Shown here piece by piece: positions 1 to 5,181 of a stretch of DNA of 7,584 nt (its first letter is position 1; each line of letters begins with the position of its first letter). The stretch covers positions 1-7,584 of the forward strand of contig JAFADT010000014.1 in the NCBI GenBank assembly GCA_023424585.1, given 5' to 3'. The position numbers and the translations under genes were made by a program. The stretch is from Pseudomonadota bacterium (lineage in GTDB: Bacteria; Myxococcota; Myxococcia; Myxococcales; Myxococcaceae). A model generated the notes under the pieces. That model was not told where the DNA came from and did not search any database. It worked only from the letters and a program-made list of their open reading frames with translations.

Positions 1-1590
1 GGGCCAGACCTCGTCGTCGGCCGGCGCGGCGGTGTTAACCGTCTTCGCGGCGGCGGGCCGGGCCGAGGCTTCCGCCAGCCGGGCCAGGCGCTCCGGCGCG
101 TGCTGCGCCAGGCGCGTCCGGGACAGCAGCCCGTACCACCCCGTGGGCCGCTCGGTGGCGATGAGCTCGTAGCGCGCGAGCGCCGCGTCCAGCGCGCCGC
201 CGTTCTCCTGGACGCGGGCCTGCCAGTAGCGCGCGCGCCAGAGGGCGTCATCGGTGCGCGCGGCCTCCGGCAGCTGCTCCACCGCCATCAGCGACGCCAG
301 GCCCTGCTGCGTCTCGCCGTTGCGCAGGTGCAGCCAGAAGGCGCGGAAGAGGGCCTCGGCGGCGAAGTTGCCGGCGGGGTAGCGCTTCGCCAGCGCCTCG
401 TAGTTCTGGAGCGCCTCGTCGGCGCGGCCCAGGCGCTGCTGCGTCCAGGACTGGAAGAACAGCGCGTCGTCCGCGTAGCCGTGCTCCGGGTAGTCGCGCG
501 CCAGCGTGGCGTAGGTGTCCACCGCCGCCTCGGGCTGCACCACCGACTGTGAGTACGCGAGCAGGTACAGCGCCTGCGGCCGCTGCTCGGGCGACTGGCA
601 CTCGCGCGCCACAGGCTCCAGCACCTGGATGGCGCGGCGGTGCTGGCGCTCCTTGCGCAGGGCGCGGCCCAGGGTGAGCTGGGCGCGGCAGGCCAGCTCG
701 TCCGGCAGCTCCGTGCGAGGGCCCGAGCGGGCCAGCAGGTTCATGGCCGCGACGTTCTGGTGCAGCTCCACCAGCGCCTCCGCGCGGCGCACGCGCCACT
801 TCATGGGCAGGGGCAGGTCGCGCAGCAGGGTGCGCGCGCGGTCCGCCTCCCGGGACAGGGGCGCGGTGGCCCAGACCTCCAGGAGCGCGCGGTGCTCCGC
901 GTTGTACTGTCCCTGCGCGCGCGCCAGGTCGCAGTACGCGAGCAGCGCCTTCATCCGCAGCGGATCCGGCCCGCGCGCCTGCCGGTGGTCGATGAACTCC
1001 TGGAGCGCGGCGAGCGCCTCGGGGATCTTCAGCTGGCGCTTGAGCACGCGCGCCATGGTGAAGCGCGCCTCCGGGTAGAGCGGGGAGCTGGGGCTCACCG
1101 CGCCGTACTGCTCCGCCGCGCGCAGCGGCTTGTGCAGCCGCTCATGCGCCTGCGCGGCCTTCATCAGGCAGTGGTCGCGCAAGGGGACGTAGTCCTCCGC
1201 GAGCGCGGTGAACTCCGCGGCGGCGGTGGTGAAGTCGCGCGCCAGGAACGCGCTCTGCGCCTGGAGGAAGCGGCCGGGGAGGGAAGGGGGGGCCTCCGTC
1301 GCGAGCAGCGCCCGCGCGGACTTGTACCGGCCCCGGTCGAGCTCCGCCTTCGCCTTCGCCAGCAGCCCTTCCGCGAAGTAGGGCGTCAGCCGCTCCGGCC
1401 CGAAGGCCTCCGCCGTCACCTCGTCCTGCGAGGGCTGCGCCGTCGGCGTGTCGAGCAGGGCCTCCAGCTTCTCCTCCGACATCACGTCGCCGGAGTCGTC
1501 CTCGTCGGGCGCCTGCGCCCACGCGGCGCCCGGAGCCCACAGGCCCGCGCACGCGAGCAAGACCGCCGCCGTTCCTCGAAGTCCGTCCAT
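1..1590 (-). CDS. Slt-type soluble lytic transglycosylase, N-terminal part (partial, runs off left edge)
   Basis: The gene reads leftward from ATG at 1590 and is open for 530 codons to the window edge, so its C-terminus is missing. Residues 1-25 look like a Sec signal peptide (basic R5, hydrophobic core, A-W-A before Q26). An internal L-L-A-C ending at C14 could be read as a lipobox, but the hydrophobic run before it is short. The rest is alanine/leucine-rich paired helices of TPR type, with repeated aromatic, 'YP' and 'EAL' positions, clearest at about residues 330-470. A segment around 450-490, with W-R-A-R-Y-W and then G-W-Y-G-L-L near W485, matches the helical stretch that precedes the catalytic domain in Slt70 proteins. 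The expected role is cleavage of peptidoglycan glycan strands in the periplasm. The catalytic glutamate region would lie beyond position 1, so the enzyme call is inferred. The start is supported by the signal peptide and by GAGGG six bases upstream. A TPR/YbgF-like scaffold protein is the alternative. Confidence 0.72.
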   Translation of the reverse strand, partial: MDGLRGTAAVLLACAGLWAPGAAWAQAPDEDDSGDVMSEEKLEALLDTPTAQPSQDEVTAEAFGPERLTPYFAEGLLAKAKAELDRGRYKSARALLATEAPPSLPGRFLQAQSAFLARDFTTAAAEFTALAEDYVPLRDHCLMKAAQAHERLHKPLRAAEQYGAVSPSSPLYPEARFTMARVLKRQLKIPEALAALQEFIDHRQARGPDPLRMKALLAYCDLARAQGQYNAEHRALLEVWATAPLSREADRARTLLRDLPLPMKWRVRRAEALVELHQNVAAMNLLARSGPRTELPDELACRAQLTLGRALRKERQHRRAIQVLEPVARECQSPEQRPQALYLLAYSQSVVQPEAAVDTYATLARDYPEHGYADDALFFQSWTQQRLGRADEALQNYEALAKRYPAGNFAAEALFRAFWLHLRNGETQQGLASLMAVEQLPEAARTDDALWRARYWQARVQENGGALDAALARYELIATERPTGWYGLLSRTRLAQHAPERLARLAEASARPAAAKTVNTAAPADDEVWP

Positions 1591-1657
1591 GCCAGCCCTC
1601 GTTCATCCGTCAGGGACCCCGATGGATTGGCACTGCGACCCCGCTTGGAACCTGCCC

Positions 1658-1676
1658 GCCTGTCCGCTTGACAGGC
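1658..1676. repeat. 7-bp perfect hairpin in the transglycosylase leader
   Basis: GCCTGTC at 1658-1664 pairs perfectly with GACAGGC at 1670-1676 around a 5-base loop. On the minus strand it would sit in the 5' leader of the transglycosylase-like gene, 67 bases before its start codon, and it directly adjoins the larger inverted repeat at 1680-1739. No T-run follows on either strand, so a simple intrinsic terminator is unlikely. It may be an RNA structure or an operator. Confidence 0.5.
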
Positions 1677-1679
1677 CCG

Positions 1680-1739
1680 CGTTGGCTTTCGTGCATCCGC
1701 CCCACGGCACACACCGGGAGCGCTGCACGAAAGCCAACG
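1680..1739. repeat. Perfect 16-bp inverted repeat with 28-bp spacer
   Basis: CGTTGGCTTTCGTGCA at 1680-1695 is exactly reverse-complemented at 1724-1739 (TGCACGAAAGCCAACG). The spacer, 1696-1723, shows no further pairing. The arms are less GC-rich than their surroundings and contain CTTTCG, which is not typical of random DNA at this composition. The element lies 90-149 bases upstream of the leftward gene and 341-400 bases upstream of menA. It could be two facing copies of a regulator site, a long stem in the leader RNA of the leftward gene, or a small palindromic interspersed repeat. A terminator is unlikely from the divergent context and the lack of a T-tract. Confidence 0.75.
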
Positions 1740-1808
1740 GCCCGGCGCCCGCGCGGGTGGCGTCTGGGGCGCTACATACCCAGGGGCGCCCGCCTGCCGT
1801 GAGGGCGC

Positions 1809-1847
1809 GGCGCTCCGCGCGGCGCGTCGCGCGGGATGCGGAGCGCC
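1809..1847. repeat. Perfect 10-bp inverted repeat with 19-bp loop
   Basis: GGCGCTCCGC at 1809-1818 pairs perfectly with GCGGAGCGCC at 1838-1847. The spacer is itself CG-rich (GCGCG-T-CGCGC around 1822-1832), so the whole stretch could fold into a compact structure. It lies midway between the divergent genes. All-GC stems arise more easily in this background than the 16-bp repeat to its left. Function unknown. Confidence 0.5.
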
Positions 1848-1913
1848 ACCTCGTAGGGGTCCCGACCGCGCGGCCAGCCATTCACCGGAGGTGCGAGTGA
1901 CGTCTGCCTTTCC

Positions 1914-1945
1914 TGTCACCCCCGCGTCGTCACGCGGTGGTGACA
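1914..1945. repeat. 13-bp hairpin/dyad with one mismatch upstream of menA
   Basis: TGTCACC (1914-1920) pairs with GGTGACA (1939-1945), and CCGCGT (1922-1927) pairs with ACGCGG (1932-1937). They are separated by one C/T mismatch (1921/1938) and a 4-base loop CGTC. The dyad ends about 135 bases before the menA start. Its outer TGTCACC/GGTGACA arms look like a regulator half-site pair, and part of the sequence recurs as TGTGACAGGTGA at 1976-1987. It could be an operator or a leader hairpin; no T-run follows. Confidence 0.5.
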
Positions 1946-1990
1946 ATTCGCTCCGACCCCGGAGTGGGGGAGGCATGTGACAGGTGATAC

Positions 1991-2044
1991 ATGAGGAGAA
2001 TCGATGTGAATCATTGGCTCCTCTTGCGGCCCCTGGGTCTGTAG
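1991..2044 (+). CDS. Possible 17-codon leader ORF upstream of menA
   Basis: ATG at 1991 opens a 17-residue frame, MRRIDVNHWLLLRPLGL, ending with TAG at 2042-2044, 35 bases before the menA start. Just before it AGGTGAT (1982-1988) matches the extended Shine-Dalgarno complement of the 16S 3' end. The start codon also lies in the right arm of a short dyad (CATGT 1974-1978 / ACATG 1989-1993) whose loop holds that Shine-Dalgarno. The peptide has six leucines, one tryptophan and no domain. It could be a regulatory leader peptide or a chance frame. Confidence 0.28.
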   Translation: MRRIDVNHWLLLRPLGL

Positions 2045-2079
2045 CTTTACCGTGGGCCTGCTCCCTCCCCCGGAGACTC

Positions 2080-3006
2080 ATGGCCGCCCCGATTCCCCCG
2101 TCGTCGAGTGTCGCGGTTGAAGTGAAACCCCCTCTGGCCCGCGTCTGGTGGCTCGCCCTGCGGCCCAAGACGCTGACCGCGTCCATCGCCCCCACGCTGC
2201 TGGGCTGGGCCTTCGCCAACGCGGAGGGGCACTGGCAGCCCCTCCCGGCGCTCACGTTCCTGGTGGGCTTCGTGCTCATGCAGATCGTCAGCAACCTGGT
2301 GAACGACTACGCGGACTTCGAGCGGGGCGCGGACACCGAGGCGCGCCTGGGCCCCGCGCGCGTCACGCAGAAGGGCTGGCTCACGGCGCGCGAGGTGGCC
2401 ACGGCCGCGGCGCTGGCGTTCACCGGCTCCTCGCTGGCGCTGCTGCTGCTGACCCAGGCGGATGGGTGGCCGGTGTTCCTGGGCGGCGCCTTCTGCCTGG
2501 GAGGCGCCGTCTTCTACTCCGCGGGCCCCGTCCCCCTGGGCTACCTGGGCCTGGGCGACGTGCTGGTGCTGATCATCTTCGGGCTCCTGGGGGTGAGCGG
2601 CAGCTACGGGGTGCTCACCCACCACGTCACGCCGGCCGTGTTGCTGGCGGGGCTGTCCATGGGGCTGTTCTCCGCGGGCATCCTCGCGGTGAACAACCTG
2701 CGCGACCGCAAGACGGACGTCGTCGCCGGCAAGCGCACGCTCGTGGTGCGCTTCGGCCAGCGCTTCGGGCAGTGGGAGTACACGGTGGCGGTGGCGGGCG
2801 CGTTCGTGCTCCCGGTGGTGGCCTGGGCGGTGATGCCCGAGCACCCCAAGGCCTGGCTCTTCACGCTGGCCGCCCTGCCGCTCGCGGTGAAGCAGATCCG
2901 CGCCATCTGGCGCGAGGACGGCGGCGCGCTCAACCCCTACCTGGGGAAGACGGCGGCGCTCGGGCTCGTCTTCGCGCTGCTCCTGTCCGCTGGCCTCAGC
3001 CTCTAG
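2080..3006 (+). CDS. menA: 1,4-dihydroxy-2-naphthoate polyprenyltransferase (MenA)
   Basis: This 308-residue UbiA-superfamily protein attaches the polyprenyl tail to 1,4-dihydroxy-2-naphthoate in the inner membrane, giving demethylmenaquinone. The visible MenA signature is R-P-K-T at 28-31, then the first diphosphate/Mg2+ motif N75-D76-Y-A-D79 with D85, followed by G-P-x-R (91-94) and Q-K-G. The second Asp motif is N-N-L-R-D209-x3-D213, followed by G-K-R-T-L-V-V-R-F-G (217-226). Spacing matches E. coli MenA as I recall it. Hydrophobic stretches account for about eight or nine membrane helices, and the length is normal for the family. I chose ATG 2080 because GGAG lies four bases upstream and homology begins around residue 18. 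An in-frame GTG at 1984 would add 32 residues that do not look like MenA. The other men genes are not in this window, so it is a detached pathway gene here. Confidence 0.95.
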   Translation: MAAPIPPSSSVAVEVKPPLARVWWLALRPKTLTASIAPTLLGWAFANAEGHWQPLPALTFLVGFVLMQIVSNLVNDYADFERGADTEARLGPARVTQKGWLTAREVATAAALAFTGSSLALLLLTQADGWPVFLGGAFCLGGAVFYSAGPVPLGYLGLGDVLVLIIFGLLGVSGSYGVLTHHVTPAVLLAGLSMGLFSAGILAVNNLRDRKTDVVAGKRTLVVRFGQRFGQWEYTVAVAGAFVLPVVAWAVMPEHPKAWLFTLAALPLAVKQIRAIWREDGGALNPYLGKTAALGLVFALLLSAGLSL

Positions 3007-3047
3007 CCCGACGCCCCGAGTCATGCGACCGGGCCACCCAAGTCCCC

Positions 3048-3078
3048 CCGCGCGATTCGAAGTCCACGAATTGCGCGG
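3048..3078 (+). terminator. menA: GC-rich hairpin, candidate menA terminator
   Basis: CCGCGCGATTCG (3048-3059) pairs with CGAATTGCGCGG (3067-3078): 12 pairs including one G-U, around the 7-base loop AAGTCCA. It begins 41 bases after the menA stop codon. The downstream sequence ACTCTCATAATG has no clean U-run, so termination may need Rho or be partial. The inner part overlaps an alternative imperfect 21-bp dyad (AGTCC at 3061-3065, GGACT at 3077-3081), so an operator for the downstream operon is the other reading. Confidence 0.5.
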
Positions 3079-3255
3079 ACTCTCATAATGTGGTCAGTTT
3101 GAACCGATGAGGTGTTCTCCTCCCAACCCTTCCCGGACCTCACCGTCTCCGCGTGGCGGAGCGCTGGCGGCGTCGGGAATGGTGGGTCGCGTGGGCCCGC
3201 GCGTGAGGACACCTGCTCCCCTTCCTCCCCCTGACTGCCTCCGGCCTCGTCTTCC
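3079..3255 (+). promoter_or_regulatory. Leader/promoter region of the multihaem cytochrome genes
   Basis: After the hairpin there is an AT-richer patch with CATAAT at 3084-3089, five of six matches to the -10 consensus, but no recognisable -35 at 15-18 bp spacing. A 6-bp perfect hairpin with a 3-base loop lies at 3147-3161 (CTCCGC-GTG-GCGGAG). The last 45 bases before the ATG at 3256 are pyrimidine-rich, with no purine-rich Shine-Dalgarno. This must contain the promoter if the cytochrome genes are transcribed separately from menA, but I cannot place it firmly. Confidence 0.3.
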
Positions 3256-3259
3256 ATGA
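3107..3259 (+). CDS. Doubtful 50-codon ORF whose stop overlaps the next start (ATGA)
   Basis: A frame opens at ATG 3107 and runs 50 codons to TGA at 3257-3259, giving the overlap ATGA with the cytochrome start at 3256. The predicted peptide is proline/arginine/serine-rich with no domain, and its own start has no Shine-Dalgarno. It is listed only because the four-base overlap is typical of translational coupling and the downstream gene lacks an evident ribosome site. Chance is the more likely explanation. Confidence 0.12.
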   Translation: MRCSPPNPSRTSPSPRGGALAASGMVGRVGPRVRTPAPLPPPDCLRPRLP

Positions 3260-5166
3260 ACCGCTCAATCCTGTTGAAGAGCGCGTGGTGCGCCCTGCTG
3301 GTGCCCCTGCTGTCCTGCAACCTCCTCAAGGTCACTGACGACGAGGGGTCCACCACGGGCCGCGGCGCCAAGCGGTTCGACCCGTACCAGGGCCTCAACT
3401 CCGGCGCGATCCGCCTCAGCCTCCAGTACATCAACGGCTGCGCCTTCCTGCCCAACGGCCAGATGGCGGCGAAGAACGGCGTGCCCATCCCGTACCCGGA
3501 CGTGTGCATCACGCCGCTCGCGCAGAACCCGCTGACGCTGTCGCCCCCGGCGGGGACGATGCAGATCCTGTCGGACACGCAGTACTTCCTGAACCAGTTC
3601 TCCGTGACGGAGAGCGTGGTCAACCAGCACACCAACCCCACCGACCTGACGCCGGCGCTCAACTGGATCAAGACCCAGTCGGTGTTCGCCGGCCTGGACT
3701 GGACCAACGTCAACCAGGGGCCGGACGAGTGGACCTTCTACAGCCTCGCGGGCGCGGTGGAGGACTGCTGGACGCGTGAGGTGCAGTTCGGCAACGCCAA
3801 CTGGCAGAAGGTGAAGGACGACACCATCACCGTGGAGGTGCTGGACGAGACGGGCGCCTCGCGCGCGAGCCAGACGTACCTGCGCTCGGAGCTGCTGGCC
3901 TCCTCGCCCTACGCCGGCCACAGCCGCTTCGCCTGGCGCTCGGAGAACCTGAAGGCGCCGCGCTTCCCCGGCGACAAGGACCCCGGCACGGTGACGGGCC
4001 TCGCGGGCGGCCTGGATCAGAGCCCCACCACGCGCACCATCGCGCGCGTGGACTGGGTGGGCAGCACCAACCCGTTCAAGGTGCTGCGCATCCCGCGCCT
4101 GTCGGGCCCTGGCGCGCTCAAGGCCACCTGGAGCCAGCTGCCGGACAAGCCGTTCTACTTCCCGGTGACGTACGTCATCCCGGAGGAGCGCCCGTCCACG
4201 TGCACCGACGACGCCGGCAACCCGGTGCAGTGCAGCCCGGGCCTGGACTCGCGGCTGGTGTTCTCGCCCCCGAAGGAGGGCAGCTTCTACAAGCCCGGCG
4301 AGGACGTGAGCGTCTACGTGGACCTGCGCGACAGCTCGGGGGCCCACCTGCACTCCAGCGACCTGCTGCCCAGCGCGCGGGACATCATCGGTGGCCAGTC
4401 CAACGGCGTGCTGACGTTCGTCCCCGGCGTCTTCTCCATCACGGGGGAGAACGACACCATGTCCAACGTGGCCATCGCGGGGCCGCTGCAGGACCTGAAG
4501 GTGCTGGGCAACCCCAGCGACGCGCCCCAGTTCTACGCGAGGCCGTTCCCGTTCCCCGTCTATGATGACGCCACGCTCACGGGCCTGACGCCGGGCCTCA
4601 TCGACTACAAGTGGCCCACGCGCCAGACGTTCACGCTGCCGGAGAACGCGAAGCCGGGCACCTACGTGGCGCTGGTGAAGTTCAACCGCGGGTCCATGGG
4701 CGAGCGCGTCGCGAAGCTGAACCCCTTCTTCTTCCAGGTGGGCCAGGACGAGCCGACGACGTACCCGGGCAACGTGGGCAACTGCCAGCTGTGCCACCGC
4801 GGCGTGCTGTCGCTGGACAACCTGCGCCACGGGCTGTCGGTGGATCACATCGAGAGCTGCAAGGTCTGCCACCACTACGACACGGACACCGTGGGCCGCA
4901 CGCAGGAGATGGTGCACCGCATCCACATGAATTCGCCCAACTACCCGGCGAACCGCGCGGACTGCACCGTGTGTCACCTGACGCGCAAGAGCGCCGAGCG
5001 GCCCAGCCTGGGGCTGTGCGGCTCGTGCCACATCTCGCAGCACGGTGACGAGTTCTTCCAGATCGCCTTCAGCCAGCGCGGCACGCCCAGCAAGTTCGGG
5101 AACTGCGCGCAGACGTGCCACGGCGGCGATCAGGTTCCCTCCAGCCACATCCTCCCCGCGAAGTAG
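3256..5166 (+). CDS. Pentaheme c-type cytochrome lipoprotein, OmcA/MtrC-like
   Basis: 636 residues. Residues 1-21 form a lipoprotein signal (K8, hydrophobic core, lipobox L-L-S-C with lipidated C21; N22 follows). Residues 22-490 are haem-free, rich in beta-type and aromatic segments, with cysteines at 62, 84, 171, 316 and 326 that may form disulfides. About 415-495 reads as a beta-sandwich leading into the haem part. The haem motifs are C510-QL-CH, C535-KV-CH, C570-TV-CH, C588-GS-CH and an atypical C617-AQT-CH (three residues between the cysteines). H525, H531, H540, H554, H557, H596 and H631 are possible distal ligands. M-V-H-R-I-H-M at 552-558 is typical of OmcA/MtrC-family cytochromes. Those proteins usually carry ten haems in two beta-plus-pentaheme halves; this one has a single cluster, at the C-terminus. 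The likely role is electron transfer at the outer membrane or cell surface. An in-frame TGA at 3232 rules out a longer start. No Shine-Dalgarno is evident. Confidence 0.85.
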   Translation: MNRSILLKSAWCALLVPLLSCNLLKVTDDEGSTTGRGAKRFDPYQGLNSGAIRLSLQYINGCAFLPNGQMAAKNGVPIPYPDVCITPLAQNPLTLSPPAGTMQILSDTQYFLNQFSVTESVVNQHTNPTDLTPALNWIKTQSVFAGLDWTNVNQGPDEWTFYSLAGAVEDCWTREVQFGNANWQKVKDDTITVEVLDETGASRASQTYLRSELLASSPYAGHSRFAWRSENLKAPRFPGDKDPGTVTGLAGGLDQSPTTRTIARVDWVGSTNPFKVLRIPRLSGPGALKATWSQLPDKPFYFPVTYVIPEERPSTCTDDAGNPVQCSPGLDSRLVFSPPKEGSFYKPGEDVSVYVDLRDSSGAHLHSSDLLPSARDIIGGQSNGVLTFVPGVFSITGENDTMSNVAIAGPLQDLKVLGNPSDAPQFYARPFPFPVYDDATLTGLTPGLIDYKWPTRQTFTLPENAKPGTYVALVKFNRGSMGERVAKLNPFFFQVGQDEPTTYPGNVGNCQLCHRGVLSLDNLRHGLSVDHIESCKVCHHYDTDTVGRTQEMVHRIHMNSPNYPANRADCTVCHLTRKSAERPSLGLCGSCHISQHGDEFFQIAFSQRGTPSKFGNCAQTCHGGDQVPSSHILPAK

Positions 5167-5181
5167 GGGACGCGACCCGCC

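Larger units (their letters stand above)
1591..2079. other. Divergent intergenic region between the transglycosylase-like gene and menA
   Basis: These 489 bp lie between two divergently transcribed genes and must hold both promoters. I see no convincing protein gene, tRNA or IS element. The region is rich in dyads: 1658-1676, 1680-1739, 1809-1847, 1914-1945 and a weaker 20-bp dyad at 1974-1993. A perfect TTGACA occurs at 1668-1673 on the plus strand, but no acceptable -10 follows at 16-18 bp, and it lies inside a hairpin, so I do not call a promoter. GTGACA occurs at 1940-1945 and 1977-1982, again without a good -10. The longer open frames here look like chance frames in GC-rich DNA. Confidence 0.8.

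Noticed and set aside
1668..1696. TTGACA as a plus-strand promoter for menA
   Set aside because: No acceptable -10 hexamer at 16-18 bp; the hexamer lies inside a perfect hairpin and is over 400 bp from menA.
1742..1792. GGCGCC-containing repeats and a 5-bp CTGGG/CCCAG stem
   Set aside because: Short GC-only palindromes are expected at this composition; nothing distinguishes them from chance.
1984..2079. Longer menA start at GTG 1984
   Set aside because: The added 32 residues lack MenA similarity, and ATG 2080 has GGAG at good spacing and gives a normal family length.
1482..2294. Minus-strand 270-codon frame across the divergent intergenic region and the start of menA
   Set aside because: It overlaps two well-supported genes out of frame, has no domain and the Arg/Ala/Ser-rich composition of GC-rich shadow frames.
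3021..3713. Minus-strand 230-codon frame over the menA-cytochrome intergenic region
   Set aside because: It is antisense to the lipoprotein signal and N-terminal region of the pentaheme gene and has no recognisable domain.
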